Shown here in pieces: positions 1 to 6,658 of a stretch of 20,567 bases of DNA; position 1 is the first letter of the stretch, and every line of letters starts with the position of its first letter. Both the position numbers and the translations under genes were made by a program. The DNA is from an uncultured Oscillospiraceae bacterium (GTDB lineage: Bacteria; Bacillota; Clostridia; Oscillospirales; Oscillospiraceae). Under the pieces are notes generated by a model. That model had not been told where the DNA came from and did not search any database. It saw nothing but the letters and a program-made list of their open reading frames with translations. The stretch lies in assembly GCA_934593275.1 (NCBI GenBank), contig CAKTQE010000041.1, forward strand, positions 1 to 20,567. The letters run 5' to 3'.

Positions 1-554
1 CCCAGCAGGTCATCCAGCTGCAAAATTTCCCGGCGGAGCTTTTTAAGAGAGGTTTTCTGGGTGCCGGAAAAGAACTGGATCCCCCGGAATTCCAGGCCGG
101 GATACTGCTCCCGATTCTTGATCAGTTCCTCGATTTCCTGGCGGTTGATGCCAAACTGGCTGTCGTTGGTCAGCCGCAGGAGGATGGTGAGTTTTTTGTT
201 ATACTTCCGGGAGAGCCGGTCCAGCAAATCAAACTGGGTCAGGGACTCCACGGTGTAAATTCTGCCATCGGTCTGGGCTACCAGCTTTTCAATAAAGGCG
301 GGGGTTTTGTTGATGCCGGAGATCACGGTGATCTTGGGGTCTACCCCCAGGGCATCACAGATTTCACTCTCCCCCGGAGAGCAGATTTCCAACCGCTCCA
401 CTTTCCCCAGGGTGCCTTGCACCAGAAAGGGGTTTGCCTTGATGGCATAGGCCAGGGCGAGCTTTTCCCCCAGCAGACTCCGGAGATGGGCAATCCTTTG
501 GGCCAGAATGCCGTAGTCAAAAATATAATAGGCGGTATCTTGTAACTGTTCCAT
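1..554 (-). CDS. PLP-dependent decarboxylase-fold enzyme (Orn/DAP/Arg decarboxylase group IV-like), 3' end cut by window
   Basis: The frame is open from the start codon to the window edge, about 184 residues. The N-terminal half of an alanine racemase-fold decarboxylase is visible. The motif YAIKAN near residue 39 carries the lysine expected to form the Schiff base with PLP, and it is followed by LEICSPGE and RLTNDSQFGI as in DAP and ornithine decarboxylases. The segment that in ornithine decarboxylase reads FHVGSG is here QFFSGTQ (about residues 160-166), so the histidine that normally stacks on the PLP ring appears to be Phe. Two ATG codons (557 and 554) follow an AGGAGG site; 554 has the better spacing (6 nt). 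The start overlaps the TGA of the adenylating enzyme upstream, so the two are probably translationally coupled. They may handle one amino acid, for example by decarboxylating or epimerising it and activating it. Substrate and reaction cannot be read from the sequence. Confidence 0.85.
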   Translation of the reverse strand, partial: MEQLQDTAYYIFDYGILAQRIAHLRSLLGEKLALAYAIKANPFLVQGTLGKVERLEICSPGESEICDALGVDPKITVISGINKTPAFIEKLVAQTDGRIYTVESLTQFDLLDRLSRKYNKKLTILLRLTNDSQFGINRQEIEELIKNREQYPGLEFRGIQFFSGTQKTSLKKLRREILQLDDLL

Positions 555-2065
555 CATCGGCCTCCTACCAGGGCGGCCAGAGCCTTGCGGTCGATCTTGC
601 CGTTTTTATTCAGGGGCATGGCCTCCACCTGCCGCAGGATGCCGGGAACCATAAAGCCCGGTAAATTCTGCTTCATAATGGCGTGGAGTTCCTCTTTTTC
701 AACGGTGCCGGTGTAGAAGCCTTTCAGGCGGCTGCGCTTTTCATCAAAGAGGCAGCAGGCCCGCTCCACTCCGGCAATGGCGTTCATTTCCCGCTCGATT
801 TCTTCCAGCTCGATGCGGTGGCCCATATACTTGATCTGGAAGTCTTTCCGTCCGGAGAAAACCAGTTCTCCCTGCTCGTTGTACCTGCCCAGGTCGCCGG
901 TGCGGTAAATGCGCTCCGGGTAGTTGGGATTTAAGGGGTTCTGGGTAAAGTGGGCGGCGTTTTGCTCCGGGCAGCGGTAATAGCCCAGGGCCAGGGCCGT
1001 ACCCCGGACGCAGATTTCGCCCTCCTGGCCCTGCTCCGTCACCTCCCGGTTTTCCCCGTCCAGCAGGAACACATGCTCATTGGGGAACGGAATGCCGATG
1101 GGGATGCCGGCGGCGTAGTCCGCCTGGGGGTCTAAGATGTGATAGGTGCAGTTGCAGGTGATCTCCGTGGGGCCGTAGAGGTTCACATACAGAGCCTGGG
1201 GCAGATGCTTTCTAAATTCTTTCAGGGCTTTCAGAGGCATGACTTCCCCGGAGAACAGGATTTTTTCAATGGTTTCCGGGGTTTTGTAGTCCAGGGCGTG
1301 GAAGCCGGTGATGAGACACAGGGCAGACACCGCCCAAATCAGCGTGGTGGCGTTCTTCTGGCACAGGAAATCGATCAGTTCCGTAGGCCGGGAGAACAAC
1401 GCCCGGGGTACCACCGCCAGGGTGGCACCTACTTTCATGGCAGAGTAAATGTCTTTTACCGACACGTCAAAGTCAAAAGGAGCCTGGTTGGCGATGACGT
1501 CGGCCTGGGTGATGTGGAACAGCTCTGTAAAGCAGTCGATAAAGTCCAACACACTGCGGCTGCACACCACAATGCCCTTGGGAACACCGGTGGAGCCGGA
1601 GGTGAAGTTTACATAGAGGGGGTCCGTATCAATGGCCCGGGCCTGGATGGCCGCCAGGGCGGCCCCGTCTTCCTCCTGCTGAGATAGGTCTTCAAAGCAG
1701 CACAGGTTCCGGCCCGTAAAAATCTCCTGGGCCTGGGGCAGCAGTTCCCGAGTGGTGATGATCACCGGCGGGTCCAGCTGCTCCACGATCTGTTGCAGCC
1801 GGGAGGCGGGCAGTTCCGTGTTCAGCACCGAGTAAAAGCACCCGGCCCACTGCACCCCAAAAAAGGCCGCCACCGCCTGGGCGTTTTTCTCCATATAAAT
1901 TCCAACTGCCTGGCCCCGCCCGGTGATCCTTGCCAGGGCCGAACCCACCCGGCGGCTGAGGGCATAAAACTCCCGGTAGGTATAGCTCCGGCAGTCATCG
2001 GTCACGGCACATTTTTCCGGATACCGGCCATAGCTTTCTTCCAGATACCGCAGCACATTTCCCAT
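554..2065 (-). CDS. Amino acid adenylating enzyme (DltA/NRPS A-domain family)
   Basis: This 503-residue stand-alone adenylation domain belongs to the AMP-forming ANL superfamily. Core motifs are in order: A3 TSGSTGVPKG (about 155-164), A4-like APFDFDVSVKD (195-205), A5 YGPTE (297-301), A7 YRTGD (387-391), hinge/A8 GRKDFQIKYMGHRIELEEIE (405-424), and A10 NKNGKIDR with Lys490. The A4 and A5 regions resemble DltA (D-alanine to carrier protein ligase) more than fatty acyl-CoA ligases, so it likely activates an amino acid for loading on a phosphopantetheinyl carrier. No carrier protein lies in the window; one could lie past the left edge. I start at ATG 2065, because the in-frame ATG at 2113 overlaps the -10 box of a consensus promoter and would precede the transcript start. 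The ribosome site for 2065 is a modest GGGGGA. It is followed by the PLP enzyme with an overlapping stop and start. Confidence 0.85.
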   Translation of the reverse strand: MGNVLRYLEESYGRYPEKCAVTDDCRSYTYREFYALSRRVGSALARITGRGQAVGIYMEKNAQAVAAFFGVQWAGCFYSVLNTELPASRLQQIVEQLDPPVIITTRELLPQAQEIFTGRNLCCFEDLSQQEEDGAALAAIQARAIDTDPLYVNFTSGSTGVPKGIVVCSRSVLDFIDCFTELFHITQADVIANQAPFDFDVSVKDIYSAMKVGATLAVVPRALFSRPTELIDFLCQKNATTLIWAVSALCLITGFHALDYKTPETIEKILFSGEVMPLKALKEFRKHLPQALYVNLYGPTEITCNCTYHILDPQADYAAGIPIGIPFPNEHVFLLDGENREVTEQGQEGEICVRGTALALGYYRCPEQNAAHFTQNPLNPNYPERIYRTGDLGRYNEQGELVFSGRKDFQIKYMGHRIELEEIEREMNAIAGVERACCLFDEKRSRLKGFYTGTVEKEELHAIMKQNLPGFMVPGILRQVEAMPLNKNGKIDRKALAALVGGR

Positions 2066-2111
2066 AGCGTTTCCCCCGTTTCTCCACGATAGGCATAAAA
2101 ATTCTTTTAAC

Positions 2112-2140
2112 ATTATAGCAAAGCCCTATAACCGTGTCAA
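2112..2140 (-). promoter_or_regulatory. Consensus sigma-A promoter for the adenylating enzyme operon
   Basis: Reading the minus strand, TTGACA (2140-2135) and TATAAT (2117-2112) are separated by exactly 17 nt. Both hexamers are perfect consensus. Transcription should start near 2105, leaving about 40 nt of leader before ATG 2065. Confidence 0.85.
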
Positions 2141-2145
2141 TGCAG

Positions 2146-2188
2146 AAAAAGCCGTATCGCCCAAGGGAATACCGGTTGGGCGATACGG
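2146..2188 (-). terminator. Rho-independent terminator, minus strand
   Basis: A perfect 13-bp inverted repeat (CCGTATCGCCCAA at 2152-2164 and its complement at 2176-2188) with an 11-nt loop is followed on the minus strand by C and TTTTT (2150-2146). It lies just upstream of the -35 of the next operon. It is the first convincing terminator about 690 nt after the trpZ stop, so it may end the transporter transcript. Confidence 0.75.
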
Positions 2189-2305
2189 ATCAGGTATCGA
2201 AACGCCGCGGGCGGCAGATTGCCGCCCCTACAATACATTTGTTTCGTATTACCGTATATTTTACGTGTCTATCATCGTTTTACGTCCGTAAAATATAAAA
2301 AACAT

Positions 2306-2448
2306 GGTACATTACCGTAGGGGCGGCAACCTGCCGCCCGCCACGTGGCAATTACAACCTGTAGGGTTGAATGGTACCACCCCATACACGGAACAATGTA
2401 GCGGCGTTGACCCAACGCCATCCAGCCCCGACGAGGGGCTGGCCCCGT
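2306..2448 (+). repeat. Dispersed intergenic repeat, left copy
   Basis: About 143 bp are nearly identical, in reverse complement, to 19847-19988. Shared landmarks in order are the GTAGGGGCGGCA hairpin, CCACGTGGCAATTACAACCTG, GGGTTGAATGGTACC, ACACGGAACAATGTAGCGGC, GTTGACCCAACGCCATCC and an AGCCCC/GGGGCT hairpin. Only scattered substitutions and single-base gaps separate the copies. Confidence 0.85.
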
Positions 2449-2490
2449 TGCAAATACAACCTGTTTTGTTGAACGGAACCACCCCCGACA

Positions 2491-2613
2491 TGTCATTCCG
2501 AGCGAACGTAGTGAGTCGAGGAATCCACCCAAGTTGCAGATTTTACCTTGCGTTGGTACTTTCTATTACGTAGTGGATTCCTCCACTCCGCTGACGCTCC
2601 GGTCGGAATGACA
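2491..2613. repeat. MITE-like palindromic element (TGTCATTCCGA ends)
   Basis: The element begins TGTCATTCCGA (2491-2501) and ends with the exact complement TCGGAATGACA (2603-2613). Inside the ends, GGAATCCAC (2520-2528) pairs with GTGGATTCC (2573-2581), so it can fold into a long imperfect hairpin. It has no coding capacity. The terminal sequence resembles widespread bacterial intergenic palindromes reading TGTCATTCCGAGCGAA. No target duplication is obvious. Confidence 0.7.
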
Positions 2614-2817
2614 GCGTTTCTGGTTTGATTGATGCAGATACAAACGTACCACGATTCCGGCCCTGGGGGCCGGTTGGCGGCAGATTGCCGCCGCTACAGT
2701 GAGGTGTACCATTTTTCGGGTGGTACCATTCACCCCCACAGGTTACACATCCAACCTGCCGCCCGCCACGTATCGATTACAACCTGTGCGGATGAACGGT
2801 ATCACCCTCCCGACACA

Positions 2818-2882
2818 ATAATTGTCAATTGTCCATTGTCCATTGTCAATTCCGGAAAAACTGTCAACTGTCAACTGTCAAC
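2818..2882 (-). repeat. Composite heptamer array at the 3' end of trpZ
   Basis: Read on the minus strand, the array starts in the trpZ stop codon with about three GTTGACA units. A spacer of roughly 10 nt (TTTTTCCGG) follows, then about four ATTGACA-type units, some of them ATGGACA, ending in AATTATTG. The same two-block plan recurs at 19467-19539 and 20059-20131. Confidence 0.85.
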
Positions 2883-3672
2883 TCTCTCCCCCTGCGCTGA
2901 ACAGCATCCTGTCCGACTCCACCTGGAAGGCTTTCAGCAAATCTTCCGGGGTCATTTCGGCCCGTTGGGTGCCGGTCAGTTCCAGGAGGACTTGGCCGTC
3001 TTTCATCATCATGGTGCGGTTGCCCAGCCCTAAGGCAGAGGGGATGTTGTGGGTGATCATCAGGCAGGTGATGTGGTGGTCTGCCACGATTTTTTTGGTC
3101 AGTTCCAGCACCTTTTCCGCTGTGGCCGGGTCTAAGGCGGCGGTGTGTTCGTCCAGGAGCAGAAGCTTGGGGGTCACCAGGGTGGCCATCAGCAGGGTCA
3201 GAGCCTGGCGTTGGCCGCCGGACAGGAGGCCTACGGGGTGGTTCATCCGGTCTTCCAGGCCCAGGCCCAGCATGGAGAGCCGGTCCCGGAATTCGGACCG
3301 GTCTTTTTTGGTAATGGTGGAAAAGGGGGAACGGCTGTGGCTGGCCCGGAGGTAGGCCAGGGCCAGGTTTTCCTCAATGGTCATATTGGGGGCGGTACCC
3401 CGCAGGGGGTCCTGAAAAAGTCTGCCGATGAACTTGCCCCGCTTGTAGTCCGGCATCTGGGTGATGTCCTGGCCGTCTAAAACGACGCTGCCCCGGTCTA
3501 AGGGGAACGAACCGGCAATGGCACCAAAGAGGGTGGATTTTCCCGCGCCGTTGGAGCCAAGCACCGTGACAAAATCCCCGGCATCCAGGTGGAGGTTCAC
3601 CCCTTGCAGGGCCTTTTTTTCATTGACGGTGCCTTTTCCAAAGGTTTTTTCCAAATTGGTCAGGGTCAGCAT
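2878..3672 (-). CDS. trpZ: ABC transporter ATP-binding protein of a tryptophan-type uptake system
   Basis: This 264-residue cytoplasmic ATPase powers the permease encoded just upstream. Walker A is GSNGAGKST (39-47), the Q-loop is FQDP (86-89), the signature is LSGGQRQ (150-156), Walker B is LLLLDEHTAALD (170-181) and the H-loop is His208. The HTAALDPATA wording is typical of ATPases paired with COG2984/COG4120 binding proteins and permeases (TrpXYZ). I start at ATG 3672, one nucleotide past the permease stop, with AGGAGG close upstream; longer in-frame starts would overlap the permease. The protein ends GGES, and its TGA lies within the first unit of a heptamer array. Substrate assignment rests on the upstream Trp T-box. 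Confidence 0.88.
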   Translation of the reverse strand: MLTLTNLEKTFGKGTVNEKKALQGVNLHLDAGDFVTVLGSNGAGKSTLFGAIAGSFPLDRGSVVLDGQDITQMPDYKRGKFIGRLFQDPLRGTAPNMTIEENLALAYLRASHSRSPFSTITKKDRSEFRDRLSMLGLGLEDRMNHPVGLLSGGQRQALTLLMATLVTPKLLLLDEHTAALDPATAEKVLELTKKIVADHHITCLMITHNIPSALGLGNRTMMMKDGQVLLELTGTQRAEMTPEDLLKAFQVESDRMLFSAGGES

Positions 3673-3673
3673 T

Positions 3674-4546
3674 TTATACCCCTCCTTTCTTTTCCGCCCG
3701 CAGGGCCGGGATGCCAATGGCCAGGGCCACGATCACGGCGGAAATCAGCTTCAGGCACTCGCTGGGCAAATCCAGCCGCAGGGCAATGGCGATGATGAAC
3801 CGGTAGAGAATGCTGCCCAGGACGGCTCCAAAGGCCTTTTTCCCAATGCTGCCCTTTCTGGTCAAGGTCTCCCCGATGATGAGGGAGGCAAGACCAATGA
3901 TGACCATGCCGGTACCCAGGTTGATATCCGCGGTTTTCTGATACTGAGCCAGCAGCGCACCGGACAGGGCCGTCAGGGCGTTGGCCATGCACAGGCCCAC
4001 GGTGACGGTAAAGGCCGTGTTGATGGAACTTGCCCGCACCATATCCGGGTTGTCTCCCGTGGCCCGGATGGAAAGGCCCAGCCGGGTCTTTAAAAACAGC
4101 ACAAGCCCCCCCGCAACCAGCACCGCCAGTACCGCCGCGGGCAGCAGCCGGTAGTAGCTAGCTAAAAAGGGTTTCAGCACCGTAAACACCGTGGGGGCTT
4201 TGAGCATGCTGACGTTGGAGGAAAAGCCCATGACCGCCAGATTCACGGTATACAGCCCCGTATTGGTGATGATACCGGCTAAGATGGAGGGGATGCGCAT
4301 TCTGGTCTGCAAAAAGGCGGTGATGAAGCCCGCGGCGGCTCCGGCCATCATGGCCAGAGGGATGGCCAGGAACGGATGGCCCGCCACGGCCACGGTGGCA
4401 GACACGGCACAGCCCAGGGTAAAGGCCCCATCGGTGGTCATATCCGCAATGTTCAAGGTTTTGTAGCTCAAAAACAGGGCCAGGGCGACCAGGGCATAAA
4501 TGCAGCCCAGCTCCAAGGCACTGAATATCAGGGCAGTTGAAATCAT
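3674..4546 (-). CDS. trpY: ABC transporter permease of a tryptophan-type uptake system
   Basis: This 290-residue polytopic membrane protein matches the COG4120 permease family in length and style. It opens with ALELGCIYALVALALFLSYKTLNIADMTTDGAF, listed here only as an N-terminal hallmark of the family (the YALVALALFLSYK and ADMTTDGAF parts are most telling). Several more hydrophobic segments follow, along with the cytoplasmic loop RATGDNPDMVRASSIN (about 181-196), which probably contacts the ATPase. It lies between the binding protein and ATPase genes; its TAA is followed one nucleotide later by the ATPase ATG. The start has an AAAGGAG site. A stable hairpin in the leader separates it from the binding protein. 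Confidence 0.87.
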   Translation of the reverse strand: MISTALIFSALELGCIYALVALALFLSYKTLNIADMTTDGAFTLGCAVSATVAVAGHPFLAIPLAMMAGAAAGFITAFLQTRMRIPSILAGIITNTGLYTVNLAVMGFSSNVSMLKAPTVFTVLKPFLASYYRLLPAAVLAVLVAGGLVLFLKTRLGLSIRATGDNPDMVRASSINTAFTVTVGLCMANALTALSGALLAQYQKTADINLGTGMVIIGLASLIIGETLTRKGSIGKKAFGAVLGSILYRFIIAIALRLDLPSECLKLISAVIVALAIGIPALRAEKKGGV

Positions 4547-4571
4547 GGTGGACTCCTTTACATGTTCAATA

Positions 4572-4591
4572 GGGGGTCCCTGGGGACCCCC
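4572..4591 (-). promoter_or_regulatory. Intercistronic GC hairpin between trpX and trpY
   Basis: GGGGGTCCC (4572-4580) is complementary to GGGACCCCC (4583-4591). No T-tract follows on the minus strand, so it is unlikely to terminate fully. Such hairpins between a binding protein and its permease commonly protect the upstream mRNA and keep the binding protein in excess. Confidence 0.6.
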
Positions 4592-4600
4592 CTTTGTATT

Positions 4601-5593
4601 TTACTCCGTGGTGACTTCCTTGACTGTTCCGGCCATGGAGGAGAAGACGCTGTAGTCAAGATTTAAAGCCTTGGCGGTGTCGGTGTTCACGGTGATGATG
4701 CCGCCGTCCATGACGTGGTATTCAGGGATATTGCCGCCCAGCAAAATGTCTACGGCCATATCGGCGGTGTAGGCACCCAACTCGCTGTAGTTCACGCCGC
4801 AGGTGGTAAAGGCTCCGGCGGTGACGAAGGAGTCGGCACCGGTATAGAACGGAATGCCAGCCTCATTGAGGATTTCTGCCACGGCACCGGCGGCAGCCAT
4901 GACCGTATTGTCCGTGGGGGTGAACACCGCCTGGACACGGCCTACCAAAGCACTGGCAGCGGTGAGGATTTCATCGGTGGAGTTACCGGTCTTTTCAATG
5001 TAGGCAATGCCCTTGGCATCTAAGTATTCCTTGGCCTGGGCAATGGGGGTGGCGGAGTTGATTTCGCTGTTGGAGTACAGCAGGCCCACGGTTTCCACTT
5101 CCGGCTGGACGGCAAAGAGCATATCCATGATCTGCTGGGTGTTCAGGGCATCGGAAGTGCCGGTGACGTTGGCAATGCCGGTAAGCTCCGAAGAAGCGGG
5201 GTCAGAGATGGCGGCGTAGATCACGGGAGTCTTGGTCTCCTCGGTGGCGGTGGCCATGGTGGTGGCGGCCAGGGTGGCAATGGGGAGAATGGCGTCATAG
5301 CCATCGGAGACCACCTGCGCCCCGATCTGGTTTAAGACAGAGGCATCATTCTGGCCGTTGAATTCCTTGTAGGTGATGGTGATGTTCTTTTCGGCGGCCT
5401 TGGCATCCAGTTCCTTTTCCATGGCCAGACGAATTTCATCCAAAGAGCTGTGGTCCAGCTGCTGGACAATGGCCACTTTGAAGCTGGTTTTTTCCGTATC
5501 GGCATTGCCCTTGGGGGCGGCATTGGAAGCGCAGCCGGTAAAAGACAGGGTCACGAGAGACAGGGCGCACAGCGCGGACAGAAGCTTTTTCAT
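4601..5593 (-). CDS. trpX: Tryptophan-type ABC transporter substrate-binding lipoprotein
   Basis: This 330-residue protein belongs to the ABC_sub_bind family (COG2984). A lipoprotein signal MKKLLSALCALSLVTLSFTGC precedes the predicted lipidated Cys21 (stated here as the signal region; LSFTGC is the lipobox). The mature part shows VAIVQQLDHSSLDEI, ILPIATLAATTMA, TPVIYAAISDP, GLLYSNSEINS and PTDNTVMAA, all typical of TrpX-like binding proteins. ATG 5593 has AAAGGAG 9 nt upstream. It is the first full gene behind the Trp T-box leader and is followed by permease and ATPase genes. The family also contains proteins for other ligands, so tryptophan is inferred from the T-box specifier rather than from pocket residues. 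Confidence 0.88.
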   Translation of the reverse strand: MKKLLSALCALSLVTLSFTGCASNAAPKGNADTEKTSFKVAIVQQLDHSSLDEIRLAMEKELDAKAAEKNITITYKEFNGQNDASVLNQIGAQVVSDGYDAILPIATLAATTMATATEETKTPVIYAAISDPASSELTGIANVTGTSDALNTQQIMDMLFAVQPEVETVGLLYSNSEINSATPIAQAKEYLDAKGIAYIEKTGNSTDEILTAASALVGRVQAVFTPTDNTVMAAAGAVAEILNEAGIPFYTGADSFVTAGAFTTCGVNYSELGAYTADMAVDILLGGNIPEYHVMDGGIITVNTDTAKALNLDYSVFSSMAGTVKEVTTE

Positions 5594-5654
5594 AATTGGT
5601 ACTCCTTTTTGAAAAATTAAAATTTAGGATGGTTTGATGGGGTTCTTCCTGATT

Positions 5655-5681
5655 TCACCATCGTCTCCCTGGATTTTTCAT
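5655..5681 (-). CDS. Putative leader mini-ORF ending in a Trp codon
   Basis: Downstream of the T-box terminator, AGGAGGG precedes an ATG by about 8 nt. The ORF reads MKNPGRRW and then TGA. Its last sense codon is UGG, the codon read by the T-box specifier. It ends about 60 nt before trpX. In Bacillus subtilis the rtpA (anti-TRAP) operon combines a Trp T-box with a Trp-rich leader peptide, so a second layer of control is conceivable. One Trp codon is thin evidence. Confidence 0.35.
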   Translation of the reverse strand: MKNPGRRW

Positions 5682-5703
5682 AGCAATGTCCCTCCTGAAA
5701 ATT

Positions 5704-5738
5704 AAAAAAGCCCCTGTTCCCCCTAGGGGGGAACAAGG
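5704..5738 (-). terminator. T-box intrinsic terminator
   Basis: On the minus strand CCUUGUUCCCCC pairs with GGGGGAACAGGG over about 12 bp with a very short loop, followed by C and TTTTTT (5709-5704). Its 5' arm contains the CCUUGU that otherwise forms the antiterminator, so the two structures exclude each other. Confidence 0.9.
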
Positions 5739-5983
5739 ACAGAAATGATAAATTCTGCGGTACCACCTTGTTTGCCGAAAAAATTCGACCGCTCAGCACG
5801 ATGCCAACACACCGTCTGCCCCATAACGCTGGCATTGCGTCAGAAGATACTAGGATACCCCGTTCTCTCTGCCCTCGGCGGCCCATTTGCTGCTCCGCTT
5901 TTCGCCCCGCTCTCAGCCCCCGGGACTCTCTGTGGATGCGCTTACAGCTTTACTTCCGCTTCATAGGTTTGTCTTTTGAAGTT
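5704..5983 (-). ncRNA. T-box riboswitch leader, likely tryptophan-specific
   Basis: On the minus strand the leader has a Stem I of canonical form. GCGG and GCUG on the 5' side pair with CCGC and CAGC on the 3' side. They enclose a specifier loop with an AAGUAAA strand (loop E AGUA) opposite AAAUGGG. The specifier UGG (5885-5883) encodes Trp. AGAGAG and CUGAGAG motifs lie in the distal part. The antiterminator pairs ACAAGG and GCAGAA with UUCUGU and CCUUGU around the bulge UGGUACC (T-box, 5757-5768). A competing terminator follows. Uncharged tRNA-Trp should allow readthrough into trpXYZ. The T-box base opposite the tRNA discriminator is U, which pairs with A73 but only wobbles with the G73 usual in bacterial tRNA-Trp. 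Confidence 0.9.
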
Positions 5984-5989
5984 GGTTTG

Positions 5990-6018
5990 GTTATACCACC
6001 AATTTGTGCGTTTGTCAA
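5990..6018 (-). promoter_or_regulatory. Promoter of the T-box/trpXYZ operon
   Basis: Minus strand TTGACA (6018-6013), a 17-nt spacer and TATAAC (5995-5990). The expected start near 5983 gives a leader that begins just before Stem I. The -35 box lies about 29 nt after the lexA stop. Confidence 0.85.
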
Positions 6019-6046
6019 GAACTTTTTTCCGCGACGGGTGGATTTT

Positions 6047-6622
6047 TTAATATTCACGGACAACGCCTTTCACAAGGCCCAGAATCTGGGCGTGGGTGCC
6101 GTCAATGGGGCTGTAGTTCTCATTTTCCGGCATGAGCCAGATTTCCCCGTTTCTCCGGCGCAGCCGCTTCACCGTGGCCTCGTCTTCGATCATGGCCACC
6201 ACGATCTGGCCGTCATCCGCCGTGGACTGGGGCCGGACAATCACCTTGTCGCCGCTGAGGATGCCGGCGTTTACCATGCTGTCTCCCCGGACCCGCAGGG
6301 CAAAGCAGCTGGGGTCCTCCCAGGGAATGGTGCCCTCCTGATTTTCCAGGGCCAGAATGGGAAGCCCCGCCGTAACCACGCCGATGACCGGAATCTGCCC
6401 CGGTCTGGCTCCCGTCATCAAGGCCCGTTTCCGGCCCTTTCCATCCGGGGCCTGAAACACGCCCTTTTCCTGCAAGGCCTGCAAATGGTAGCTCACCGAG
6501 GCGGTCGAGCGCAGGCCCACCGCTTCCCCGATTTCCCGGACAGAGGGGGAATACCCATTTTCCGCAATAAACGCATTGACAAACTCCACGATTTTCTCGG
6601 CTTTGTTGCTGGTTCTGGGCAT
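6047..6622 (-). CDS. lexA: LexA SOS repressor
   Basis: This 191-residue protein has the standard two-domain LexA layout. The N-terminal winged helix (about 1-65) includes SPSVREIGEAVGLRSTASVSYHL. The C-terminal self-cleaving peptidase has the Ala85-Gly86 scissile bond in GVVTAGLP, nucleophile Ser115 in RGDSMVNAG and general base Lys152 in ATVKRL. RecA filaments should trigger its cleavage after DNA damage. I start at ATG 6622, which has GGAGG 7 nt upstream; the longer in-frame start has no such site. It lies 110 nt downstream of the phage holin gene in the same direction. I could not find a GAAC-n4-GTTC operator upstream, although lexA genes usually repress themselves. No strong terminator follows the gene before the T-box promoter. 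Confidence 0.95.
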   Translation of the reverse strand: MPRTSNKAEKIVEFVNAFIAENGYSPSVREIGEAVGLRSTASVSYHLQALQEKGVFQAPDGKGRKRALMTGARPGQIPVIGVVTAGLPILALENQEGTIPWEDPSCFALRVRGDSMVNAGILSGDKVIVRPQSTADDGQIVVAMIEDEATVKRLRRRNGEIWLMPENENYSPIDGTHAQILGLVKGVVREY

Positions 6623-6649
6623 AAGGCCACCTCCAGGTTGTTTTTCCTG

Positions 6650-6658
6650 ATTATAGCA
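6650..6658 (-). promoter_or_regulatory. Extended -10 promoter of lexA
   Basis: Minus strand TGCTATAAT (6658-6650) is an extended -10 with a perfect TATAAT. The -35 position is poor (TTTCTT), as is usual for extended -10 promoters. It sits between the holin stop and lexA, so lexA does not depend only on readthrough. Confidence 0.65.

Larger units (their letters stand above)
2190..2877. other. Gene-free, repeat-rich intergenic region
   Basis: I see no credible gene here. The short open frames at 2272-2532 (minus) and 2304-2573 (plus) run through repeat sequence that recurs at 19.85-19.99 kb. The region holds three GGCGGCA-n3-TGCCGCC hairpins (2209-2231, 2317-2339, 2676-2697) with attached CCTAC or GCTAC ends. 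It also holds a GC hairpin CCGGCCC/GGGCCGG (2657-2673), a 123-bp palindromic element and part of a heptamer array. Sequence at 2755-2805 is a diverged copy of 2335-2385. It looks like a nest of decayed small repeats. Confidence 0.7.

Noticed and set aside
2272..2532. Minus-strand 86-residue frame in the left repeat region
   Set aside because: Made entirely of repeat sequence, including one MITE-like arm.
2818..2882. CRISPR array
   Set aside because: Units are 7 nt without spacers of constant length, and no cas gene is present.
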